Source: Gnomoniopsis sp. IMI 355080
Lineage: Eukaryota > Ascomycota > Sordariomycetes > Diaporthales > Gnomoniaceae
Direction of reading: 5' to 3'
Assembly: GCA_027946555.1 (NCBI GenBank)
Contig: JAPEVC010000116.1
Span: 50,626 to 114,625 of the forward strand
DNA length: 64,000 nucleotides
This document shows positions 39,788 through 49,465 of this stretch, piece by piece. The translations under genes and the position numbers were made by a program. The notes beneath the pieces are model-generated. The model saw only the letters and a program-made list of their open reading frames with translations, searched no databases and had not been told where the DNA came from. The first letter of the stretch is position 1; each line of letters starts with the position of its first letter.

Positions 39788-40188
39788 ATGCAGTTCTGTA
39801 TCTTTACCTCGCTGGCACTTGCCAGTCTCGTCACTTTTACTCAAGCATCCCCGATGGTTTCAGGAAGCGTCCTTGATGAAGCGCTCAAGAGCGTGTCAAC
39901 TACTGCTTCTGCCCCATCAGCCACCAACAATGGCTTCGGTAGTCTTTTCAGTAAAATGAAGCCTCTAGACACGATGTGTGGGTGAGTTTTCACCAAATTC
40001 TTGATATATATTGCTTCGGATGCTAAATTTCCTCTTCCAAAAGTTGCATGCAATTGGCAACCTGTGAAAACTTGTCTGTGTGAGTAAAACCCCCTTTATA
40101 ACTCACAGAGAACCTTTGAAAAACAGAGATGATAAGCTAACAAGCATGTAGTGACCTGAGAAAGAGGGGCTGCTGCGGCTGCTCCTAA
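39788..40188 (+). CDS. Small secreted cysteine-rich peptide precursor
   Basis: Three exons, 39788-39981, 40044-40079 and 40152-40188, 88 residues. Intron 1 is 62 bases (GTGAGT, AAG acceptor); intron 2 is 72 bases (GTGAGT, perfect CTAAC branch point, GTAG). The first 20 residues are a signal peptide (MQFCIFTSLALASLVTFTQA). A Ser/Ala/Thr-rich middle leads to a cysteine-rich end: MCGCMQLATCEN, then LRKRGCCGCS, with six cysteines in the last 26 residues. The RKR triplet just before GCCGCS looks like a kexin-type cleavage site. The tiny 36-base exon explains why the reading frame appears to end early at 39985. The function is unknown; it could be an effector-like or signalling peptide. Confidence 0.65.
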
Positions 40189-41028
40189 TTCTTCAGCACT
40201 GGGCTGGAGTACCTAGGGATTTCGAGAGATCACCGGTTGGACGATCACTGCTGGTCAGGAGTCTGTACATAGGTGGCATTAAGGGTACGAAATTATAGCA
40301 CAGCCAATCAACAAGAGACTTTGTCTCATCTAATAGAACGCGCTGCAAAACACCTTATCTTCTGCTAACCTTGTGAAATTATATATGCCATTGTCAAGGC
40401 TTAACTGACCTCTTCCCAGCTTCACATCCCACTGTGATTTGTTGCACGAGTCCACAGCAGAAGAGGAATATGCCCAGGTACAGTTTCGTAGCTCTTAATA
40501 AATCAAGCGACTTAAGTACACATTGTATAACGGTACGTTACAATGCGTCCGGCACACTGAAATAATCGATGATCGGTAGATGTCAACATAAGGAGTTTAA
40601 GGAGAGGGGAAAGAACTGCAACATCTGAACATTGAGCCTACCTGTTCAATAATTGAATTACACAGCCTGGCTGATAAACAAAAAGCAAGAGACGGCTCAG
40701 TCATCTGAATCTTGTCAACCAAGCTTGCATTATACACCGCCAGCACCCAAGGACACGCTGGTGAGCCACCAACCAGAGCATCATGGGACAGATTGCACCG
40801 ATCACGGCCAAGTGAATCAGCCTGAAGGTTGTAGAAGACGCGTGGTTAATACTGTCAACAGTTACATCCAGTCTGATCGTCTGCTTTTCCACTTCTCCTG
40901 AAGCATTTATATACAAGACATATTTTGTACCCATTCTCCTACATATAATCACTGTAAGTAATAAATGACAACTGGCTCAGCGCGTGCCAAACAAAGCCAT
41001 CTCAAGCGATGCGTGTCTTGCTCACCAC
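40189..41028. other. Intergenic between convergent genes
   Basis: 840 bases holding the 3' flanks of the small secreted protein and the M20 peptidase. No gene is supported. Confidence 0.55.
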
Positions 41029-42866
41029 TTATAGCTCCATCTCCTCGGACGTGGTGCCGGTCTTGGCTACATCCGAGACCTGGAAATTCCTCACGAAATC
41101 GTAGTAGAAGCGGACGAGCTCCATGTGTACCGTCATGTTGACCCTCTCGTTGATTGTGTGGGCATTTTCACTGCCACCCGCGCGGATGGGAGACCAGCGG
41201 TAGACGTTACGGGTCAGGTCTGTGTGCACCCCGGGTTGTTAGTCTTCTTCTTGATCACGACTACGAACATCATACTGTATGTTAAAAAGGACTTCAGTCA
41301 ATAACAATTAGACTCACCCAGGTAGTGCCGCGTGTCAGTGTTTCCAGTCATCAGCTCGCCCACTGGGACGACCTTCCCGCCGTCAAAAGCAAAGGCATGT
41401 TGGATCGTGCCCGAGAACACATCCCACACGTCATCATCGACCGAAGGCGATACTGGCGCGACCTGCGTCTTCTGGCTGGACGTTAGAACCAGCGTGGCAT
41501 TGTAGTCGACTTCGTACAACGGCTCGACCACTCCGTCGGTGGCCTTGAGCGCAGAGTACTCTGTTACTTCTTCCGCGACATAGCTGGCATACTCCTCGTC
41601 CGCCTCAAAAGCTTTGATGTCCAGACCGTACTTCTTTGCAACAGGCTTGATATATTGCACAATGTTGTGCATGATTTTGCCGATGCTATCCTGCGGTGCT
41701 ACGCGGTAGTTCACACCCAGCGTCACGACCTCTGGCATGGCATTGATCTTCTGGCCGCCGCCAATATAATCCACAGCCTGACTGGTCTGCAACCTGTAAT
41801 TTGTCGAGCGGTCCTGGCCGGCAAGCTCTTGGGCCAACTCTTCCAGCTCGCCCTTCTCAAGCAGCTTGGTCACCTTGGGTTCAGCCTCTGGAGAGTAGCG
41901 CGCCTGGCACACATAGTGGTTGTAGATCGGTGAGTCCTTGATCAACTTGGGCGTGTAGGGATTTGCCTCGAGGGCGACGACGAACTCGGACATGATGCCG
42001 ATACCAGTGTGTGGAAAGGGGATCGAGCTATGCCCACCAGCGACGTGTAATGAGAACCATATGTCGACGTGGCCCTTCTCCATGACACCGGGGAGGGCGT
42101 AGATCACGTCGTCAATTTGTTGTAGGCCCATGCCACCCTCATCAAGGATGATGGCGAGTGAGTCAGGTCCATAAGCCTCCTTGAGGTACGCGGCGATAGA
42201 GCCGGCACCCTTAACACCAGAGCACTCCTCATCGAAGCCGAAGGCGAGGAGAATCGTACGCTTGGGAGCAAAGTCTGGCTGCTGCAGTAGTGTCTCGATA
42301 GCGGAGAGCAAAGCTGTCATGCTATTCTTGTCATCGCTAGCTCCACGGCCCCAAAGCCAAGTTCCGTCGAAATGGGCGTCAAAGGGCGGGTATGTCCATG
42401 TAGACGCGTCCGCGACGGGGACAACGTCCTGATGGGCTGTAAGCATGAGTGGTTTGAGGCTTGGGTCGGACCCGGGCAGGGTGTAGAGAAGACCGAAAGT
42501 GTTAATTTTCTCACGGGTGAAGTGCGAGTGAACCAGTGGAAAAGTTTGTTCCAGGACATCGTGAAAGTCATAGAAGGGTGCCCATCGAGGATCGGTATCG
42601 AAAGGTCCTAGATCGTCGTAGCAGATGCTAGGGACCTTGACGAGGGCGGAGTGTCGCTCGATTTGCTTTTGCAGCGCTTTTTTGGAGGTAAAGAGCTCTT
42701 TGGCGGAGAGGAGACCATCGCTTGAAGGGTCTAGTGCAGAGGGCAAATCGCACTCGAAGCTCTTGCTTTTCGAGGCATCGTTGAGACGGAGCTGGTCTCT
42801 GTCACCATAGTGGATGGTGGAGGCCAGCGCAAGAGGCGTGCAAAGGACGAGTTTGGAAATGTGCAT
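41029..42866 (-). CDS. M20 metallopeptidase, carboxypeptidase S-like
   Basis: Two exons on the minus strand, 42866-41318 and 41219-41029, giving 579 residues. The 98-base intron (GTGAGT, branch CTAAC, ends ACACAG) joins at phase 1 inside DTRHYL/DLTRNVYRWSP, a hallmark of the family. I start at the ATG at 42866, which opens with a signal or anchor sequence (MHISKLVLCTPLALAS); the frame upstream has only a TTG. Dizinc ligands are visible: His145 (LTAHQDVVP), Asp178 (GRGASDDK), Glu213/Glu214 (FDEECSG), Asp242 (ILDEGG) and His514 (DTRHY). It matches fungal Gly-Xaa carboxypeptidase (Cps1), a vacuolar enzyme that frees C-terminal amino acids from small peptides. The short hydrophobic start might be a signal peptide rather than the usual longer anchor. 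Confidence 0.93.
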
Positions 42867-44618
42867 GTTTGCAAGCTCAGTGGATGAAGCAATCGACACC
42901 TCTTCAACATCAATTGGCAACGAACGGCATTAGAAGAGGAAGGAAAGAGACCAGATAAGTAATAAACTTCACTTGAAGCTATCCACACACGGCACGTCTC
43001 AAGTCGGCCGATCCATACCTACCTACCGACACCAAAGGTAGCTTGGGCCACCGCGACGTTGTTCTCCGACCTAGATCCGCGATAGGCACTTAGGGACCCT
43101 GCAACAAGCAAGATGATGCAACGAGAGACCAATTGGAAGAAGGCGTCGGCGGTGGTGAGATCGGCGGAAGGACGGATGAAAGTGGAGAAAGTTTGCCGGA
43201 TGGAGCCGGTCATCGGCGGGGCCCCGGGAAAGCCACCAACGGTGGGAAAGACGCCGGCTCGGTGCCGACCTGTCAACGATTAGAGTTACTACGTAGGATG
43301 TTGCTTAGTTTACCTAGTTTTATCAGCTGCATCAATCTGATAGTGCAAACCCCGGCCACACTCTAAATCTTCTTTAAACATATGTTTTATTATACTATTA
43401 TACTGACATGTCGGGCTCATACTGTATAACTCTGGTATGGGCTCTGCCGCTATATGATCTCCGCGGCAGGACAGGATTACCAAGGACCCTTTCCTGAAAG
43501 GTCTAGGGTTCTAACGTAAGTGTCCCAGGAACTTGGGATGACAGACCGGGAATGTGACCGGGTCTCTCAAGTGTTGCATCGGATGGAAAAGTCAATCTTA
43601 ACGACACATGTTTGAGAGAGCGCAAGTAGATTGTCCTTTGAGCCTTTTTCTTTCTTTCATTTTCTTCTTCTTTCTGGCAGAGTCTCATACTCCGCGACGC
43701 ACTCCGAGAGACACCTCTTCTGCCCCACCTCGCACAATTAATCCATACACAGAGATTATGCTCCCACTTGCGCCGCGTAATACCTTTTGTAAACGACATC
43801 CTAGGGTTGTTCTGGTGAGCAACAATTGACCTTGGCGAAATTGAAGTCTATGTGTATGCTATCCGCGTATCAAGGTAATCTCCGTCCTGCGAGTTCTTGC
43901 ATTGGGGCCAGTCCATCTTGGCGCTAGGAAGCACTGAAATTTCCTGCCAAGCAACCTGGGCAACCCAACCCAACCCCCGCGACGCCACTTCTGATCAAGG
44001 ATGGATGTCACCATACAGCCAACTGCCCTGGGGCTTGCCTCCATTCCTGGGCCATCGGTCATTTCCCGTTTCTACCATATCCTTCAGTTTCCGTTAGAAG
44101 TGAGGGAGAGGCTGTCTTGGCACTCGACTTTCCGCCGCCTTCAATCAATCCGCCCTGGCTGCGCCTCAACCACAACCACAACCAGACCACCTCCTTTCAA
44201 CCCGCCATGCCTCTCCTCCTTTGTCTACCTGATCTGCTTGTGAACATGGGGAATTCTCACCCGTCGACTTAATTGATATCATGCTCATCAGTCACTACCG
44301 AGACTACGCACCTGTCAGACCTAAAGCCTCCCTTATCAGGGCGTGATAGACTCGGTCCATGGTAGCGTAAGTACTACGACTCAGTCCGGGAACAATTTCG
44401 AAACCATTTCCGGCGCCAGGACCGTGGATGTCTACAACCCGTGATAGTGCACAAGCAGCTTCTTGTTGTTTTTAGCGCAAACCCTCCCGCCCTCTCGACG
44501 GTGTGCTCGCGGCTCGCCGTGTGATACCACCACTCGACCCTCTAGCTCACCTGAGGCTGTCTGCTGAAGCTGTCTGAAGCTGTCTGCTCTCAGACAGCTT
44601 CTACGCAATACTCGCCAG
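42867..44618. other. Intergenic with one candidate small gene
   Basis: 1.75 kb between the minus-strand peptidase and the plus-strand GT90 gene. It contains the candidate 64-residue frame on the minus strand (43213-43019). Otherwise I see only promoter-like pyrimidine tracts (about 43640-43680) and short frames. Confidence 0.5.
43019..43213 (-). CDS. Candidate small single-pass membrane protein
   Basis: 64 codons from an ATG in a CCGCCGATG context. The codons strongly prefer C in third position, like the real genes nearby. The start is MTGSIRQTFSTFIRPSADLT, followed by a hydrophobic segment FFQLVSRCIILLVAGSLSAY and a polar end, so it would be a one-span membrane microprotein. Near the stop, GGTAGGTAGG could instead be a splice donor, so a further exon towards the peptidase start is possible. 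No family is recognised. It might even be an upstream exon of the peptidase gene, which would give that enzyme a longer anchor. Confidence 0.35.
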   Translation of the reverse strand: MTGSIRQTFSTFIRPSADLTTADAFFQLVSRCIILLVAGSLSAYRGSRSENNVAVAQATFGVGR

Positions 44619-46556
44619 ATGGCGCACGGCATGCTCGACCCGTCCCCACCCTCCACTCCCACCTGGCCCAACCTTTCGCGGCGCCGACTCATCAGCGCTG
44701 GCGCATTGACTCGCTTCTGCTTCATTGCTGGCGTGGTCACTCTCCTCACCACCTCTTTCCTCCTCTTCCGATCCTCCGCCTCATCCTCCCATCTAATACC
44801 ACCAACCCTCTCCTCGCCCTTCCGCAAACCTGCACCCGAATCACAGCTGCTCGACATCCTTGCCAACGCCACCAGCAAGTATGGTCCCCACCCAATTGAT
44901 GCACTTATCGCCGATGCACGGCGCACCCACGAGGACCTACTCACACAGCGCTCAACCGATCTGCGAAGCGCTGCTGCACGTTACCGAGTCAGGCGGGGCA
45001 GACATCCACCCCCGGGTTTCGACAAATGGGTCGAGTATGCCCTAAAGCACGACGCTGTCATTGTCGAAAACTTCTTCGACCGGATATACAGCGACTTGCA
45101 ACCATTCTGGGCCCTGGAACCATGGCAGACTGCAAAGAGGGCCGCGGACTGGGAGCATGTTGTTCGTGTGAGAAGTGGCAAGGCATCACCCGTGGGTAAT
45201 GTGGAGGGCAAGGTGGAGTGGCTGAAGCTATGGACCGACTTGGTTGCAGAGGCCGCAGAGTTTCTGCCGGACGTGGACATGCCCATCAACTATATGGACG
45301 AGTCGCGGATTCTGGTCCCCTTCGAAGACATCAACAGGATGGTCGAGCAAGCAAGGATGTGGAGGAAGATCACGCCCGTCGAGACAGTTGTCAGGGAATA
45401 TCACGGCCTAAAATCTTACCACGCCGACGGCGAGGACCCGATACCGTACCAGCCTGTATGGCACAAGGATGCAGATCGATACTGGGAGTACGTAAGGCTC
45501 ACATGCCCACCGGATGCTCCGAGTCGCAATGTGACGCCCATGACGGACTTCTCATTGCCCCCAGCGTTCCCCGAGGATTGGGAGCCCGACTACAGCGAGA
45601 AAGGCTATGTGAAGAACCACACAGCCTCAATGGACCCATGCTACCAGCCGCATCTGAGAAGCCTCCACGCTACTTTCGTGGAGCCTATTAGTATGCACAC
45701 GACGCAAGAGCTGATCCCTTTATTTGGAGGTTCCAAGCTGTCCCGCAACAACGAAATTCTCATACCAGGCGCCATGTATTTGACCGACAGAGCTTTTTAT
45801 AGCGGGGGAGACTGGCATGGGCCTCCATGGCAGCAGAAGACAACGTCGGTAACGTGGCGCGGTGTGGCCTCTGGCGGTCGGCACCATGCTGAAAATTGGA
45901 TGCATTTCCAGCGGCTACGACTGATCGAAATGCTGAATGGGACCACCGTGACCAACCTCGAGCAGAACTTTGTGAGAGCCATGACTTTCGAGCTGCCTCC
46001 TACTCATCAATACGACTACCCGCGGCGACGTGAGGGTAAGATTGGGGAGTGGCTATCGGAGCATGCCGATGCAGGTTTTGTGGACTTATTGTGCTTCCCA
46101 TTTCTCGAGTGCGCCTATCTGGATAAGTACTTCCACGAGGTTGAATCGAAACCCATGGACCAGCAGTATGTACACAAGTTCATACCCGACGTTGACGGCA
46201 ATTCCTTCAGCGCACGATACCGTGGCCTTCTTCTCAGTACATCACTACCTATCAAATCGACAATCTACGCAGAATGGCACGACGACAGGCTACAGCCCTG
46301 GCTGCATTTTGCCCCGATGGATAATACGCTGCAGGACCTTTATGGAATCCTCGATTACTTCACAAGAGATGGGAAGGGCGATTCTGCGGCGAGGATGATC
46401 GCGGAGACGGGCAAGAGCTGGAGCGAGATGGTTTTACGGAGAGAGGACATGTTGCTGTATGTGTGGAGGCTACTACTCGAGTTTGCGAGAGTATGTGACG
46501 AGAACCGCGATAGGTTAGGATGGGTCGACGACCTCACTGGCATGGGTGGCCGTTAA
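44619..46556 (+). CDS. GT90/CAP10-type glycosyltransferase
   Basis: A single exon of 645 residues from an ATG. A short basic cytosolic N-terminus (SRRRLISAGALTR) precedes one membrane span (FCFIAGVVTLLTTSFLLF, about residues 33-50): type II, Golgi topology. A long stem region follows. The C-terminal catalytic part has TSVTWRGVASGGRHHAENW, then SFSARYRGLLLSTSLPIKST, and finally IYAEWHDDRLQPWLHFAPMD, the standard GT90 blocks (PF05686). This family includes the Cryptococcus capsule protein Cap10 and beta-1,2-xylosyltransferase Cxt1, as well as protein O-glucosyltransferases. In ascomycetes the acceptor is mostly unknown; cell-wall or secreted glycans are likely. Donor sugar cannot be read from the sequence. 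Confidence 0.9.
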   Translation: MAHGMLDPSPPSTPTWPNLSRRRLISAGALTRFCFIAGVVTLLTTSFLLFRSSASSSHLIPPTLSSPFRKPAPESQLLDILANATSKYGPHPIDALIADARRTHEDLLTQRSTDLRSAAARYRVRRGRHPPPGFDKWVEYALKHDAVIVENFFDRIYSDLQPFWALEPWQTAKRAADWEHVVRVRSGKASPVGNVEGKVEWLKLWTDLVAEAAEFLPDVDMPINYMDESRILVPFEDINRMVEQARMWRKITPVETVVREYHGLKSYHADGEDPIPYQPVWHKDADRYWEYVRLTCPPDAPSRNVTPMTDFSLPPAFPEDWEPDYSEKGYVKNHTASMDPCYQPHLRSLHATFVEPISMHTTQELIPLFGGSKLSRNNEILIPGAMYLTDRAFYSGGDWHGPPWQQKTTSVTWRGVASGGRHHAENWMHFQRLRLIEMLNGTTVTNLEQNFVRAMTFELPPTHQYDYPRRREGKIGEWLSEHADAGFVDLLCFPFLECAYLDKYFHEVESKPMDQQYVHKFIPDVDGNSFSARYRGLLLSTSLPIKSTIYAEWHDDRLQPWLHFAPMDNTLQDLYGILDYFTRDGKGDSAARMIAETGKSWSEMVLRREDMLLYVWRLLLEFARVCDENRDRLGWVDDLTGMGGR

Positions 46557-47649
46557 CTACCTCCTCATTAAGGTGTTAGAGATTGGGAGGGCATTTTCAT
46601 TGGAGTTTAGAGGCAAAGCGTCTGAGGTATACCATGGATCTTCAAAGGGAAACGGCACGAAGTATACGAGCTACGGAAGCGAACACAATTTTTTTTAATT
46701 TTTTGGACGACTGGCAATCTTTAACATTGTCAGAATATTCAGGTCAGCCTAAACGGGTGTGGTACATGTCGAGAACAAGACGTGGGCGTTTGATTCTCGA
46801 AGATTACTCATAAAGGGCATACCTGTTTGATGCATTGTGTTTAACCATATTAATACATACTCTACTGCAGCAGACTTTGTATGATAGAGATCTCTCCCGT
46901 TGACTGGAAATGGCGTGTGTATCTTGCCCAGTGGTCGGCCTACCCGCAAATGGGAGAGAGGGGGGGGGGGTCCGATCCGGTGTCTGCTCTCCCGGGGTTC
47001 CCACTTGGTAACAACTTGCTCTGCTCTGACAGGTCATGTTCCCAAGTTGTACTGGTGGTTGTGCCGTCGCTTAATGGATTAAACTGATACTATATTTTGG
47101 GATATTTTTGGGAATTGCCAGCCTTTATAATGCGGACCTGGGGTGGTCTTAGGAGTGATGACCTAATGAACAAAATACCTCACGGAAGCCGAAGACAGCT
47201 TTCAGAGACAACCGATCGAACTGCGGTTTCAAGTCTAGGAATTGACGAAAGTCCATGCTAAGTCCATGAATTGATAGAATACATGGGCACTACCCTAAGC
47301 ATACCAGGAAGTCGAACCTTCCACATAGTAAGAAGTAAGTGACAAGATAGCGCCCGACGACTTGGAACGTTTGTCCGGGTGTGATGAGACGGGCCAGATG
47401 GTGGACAGCTGGCCCCACCTGGCACGTCAATCAACTGGAGCCCAAAAAATCTCGGCTTGCTCTTTGTCATTTTAGCGGCACGAGCGGACCCACCACAGCC
47501 AATCAGATGGAGCTGCACCAAACCAAACCACCAAACCCATTTTCAAATTCTTCGGAAGTTCACACCTACCAGCGAAGAGGCTTGACGTTGACGATACATC
47601 CCATCACCCGACTAATTCACGACCAGTCGTTGATCGCAACTCAGACACA
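46557..47649. other. Intergenic, eL13 promoter
   Basis: No gene seen in 1.09 kb. It includes a G11 run at 46960-46970. The last 100 bases before the ATG of eL13 are C/A-rich, typical of ribosomal protein gene leaders. Confidence 0.55.
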
Positions 47650-48783
47650 ATGGTGAGAACGCCTTAATCTTCCTATGAGGACGAAAAAGCTATTGCGAAA
47701 AGGAGACACTTGGCTGACATTGGAGGACGACAAAATAGGCGATCAAGCACAACCAGACCATCGTCAAGAACCGTTAGTCGAACCCTCCCGCCCCCGATTC
47801 CGACAATGAACTCAACACCAGACGAGGCAAATCGAAAAACGAGAGCAAACAACAAAGTGCTGACTGAGGCCGAGTGTAGACTTCCGAAAGGACTGGCAGC
47901 GTCGGGTTCGATGCCACTTCGACCAGGTACGCATCACGATTTGATGGGCAGCTTCGCCCCGCCCAATGAGAGGAAGGGTTCGAGAGGATATACGATCACC
48001 AGAAAGAGGAGGACATCTCCCAATGCAGAGAATTCTACGATTTGATGTCGTGACAACGTTTCTGACAAGTCATTCGAATACAGCCCGGAAAGAAGGTCTC
48101 GAGACGTAACGCTCGTCAGGCCAAGGCTGCCGCCGTGGCCCCCCGTCCCGTCGACAAGCTCCGCCCTGTTGTGCGATGCCCTTCCATCAAGTACAACCGC
48201 CGCGTCCGTGCCGGCCGTGGTTTCACCCTGGCTGAGCTGAAGGTACATTGAGTCCCGAGAACCCCCCTTCTCCACCAGAACGACCGAAAATTCCTACGGG
48301 AAGTCATTTGGAGACAACGCGACAGCATTCTAGGTGGCAGGCGTGGATCACGGGCACTAACAAGAACTTTTCACCCAGGCCGCCGGCATCCCCCGTCAGT
48401 ACGCTCCTACCATCGGCATCTCTGTCGATGCCCGTCGCCAGAACCTGTCCGAGGAGTCCCTCGCCGCCAACGTGGAGCGCCTCAAGGCCTACACCGCCCG
48501 CCTCATTCTCTTCCCCAAGAAGTCCAACAAGCCCAAGAAGGCCGACTCCTCCAAGGAGGACCTCAAGGCTGTTGAGGGCGCCGTCAACTCGTCGCGCGCC
48601 GCCTTCCCCATCGCCGCCGTCCCCGCGGCCGTTACCGAGATCAAGAAGTCCGAGCTGCCCAAGCCCATCGAGGGCGGTGCTTTCCGCAAGCTGCGCAACG
48701 AGCGCGCCGACGCGCGCAACGCCGGCCAGCGCGAGAAGAGGGCCAGGGAGAAGGCAGAGGAGGAGAAGGCTAAGCAGAAGTAA
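47650..48783 (+). CDS. RPL13: Cytosolic 60S ribosomal protein eL13
   Basis: Five exons: 47650-47652, 47739-47772, 47880-47926, 48084-48242 and 48379-48783, giving 215 residues. Exon 1 is the ATG alone, followed directly by a GTGAGA donor. Exon 2 gives [11 protein letters not shown], and the 47-base exon 3 gives [16 protein letters not shown]; without that exon the protein would lack its conserved RNA-binding start. Exon 4 gives [20 protein letters not shown] and onwards, and exon 5 the rest. The C-terminus is a long basic helix ([18 protein letters not shown]). The blocks [25 protein letters not shown] and [15 protein letters not shown] are diagnostic of eL13. It acts in the large subunit of cytosolic ribosomes. 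I looked for snoRNA boxes in the introns and found none convincing. Confidence 0.95.
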
Positions 48784-49465
48784 AAACAAGAAACTCGTGC
48801 TGAACAAACGGGAGATCTGTTTTTCTTTTGATTGGTTTTGGTTGGTGCGTGCAAAACAAATGGTGGGAAGAAGGAGTCACAGGGCTGAGGCTGCACAATA
48901 TTCTTGCACAACGCAGTCCTCTTTTTTTCATCACGCGCAACTGGTACTTCATCTCTGGGTCGTTTCGGTTGGTCTGGCTTCTCTGCGTTAAAGGTTGCTA
49001 GGGATGAGGGAAAAACACAATACACAAAGTCATGATCACAAAAACCATCACCCTTTGCTCCTCGACAGGGCATGTCCAACATTGATTTGGAAACACACGA
49101 GAGACTAGGAACTTCTGGGTCGGTGTGGAACAACGGATTCGCGGCATGGAGACGTGCATGTTGCCTCGGGCTAGAGAAGAGAAATCCTCAATAAAAGCGC
49201 CACGTCAAGACGAGGAGTATGTGCGCCCTCTTTTTTTGCATTGTGTGCTGAGGCCAATGATGCAGAACCTGGTGGAATGTGACAGCGAAGACAATCAATT
49301 TGAAACCAGGTGATGTATAACGGATGAAGAACTGAAGATGCGTGAATCAACAAAGTACGGTAGACGTGAAAAGTCGCATTTCGGTATTGTTAGCTAACCG
49401 CAGACGTCTTCTCCATTGCATCACAACTGGTTTTCAACAAACGCATCTATTTATCTATCCTTTCT
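48784..49465. other. Intergenic between convergent genes
   Basis: 682 bases carrying the 3' ends of eL13 (forward) and the SmgGDS-like gene (reverse). AATAAA-type words near 49189 may be polyadenylation signals. No gene is seen. Confidence 0.5.

Noticed and set aside
47653..48378. Possible snoRNAs in the introns of the eL13 gene
   Set aside because: I found isolated CTGA and TGATG-like words but no pair of C and D boxes with terminal stems at correct spacing.
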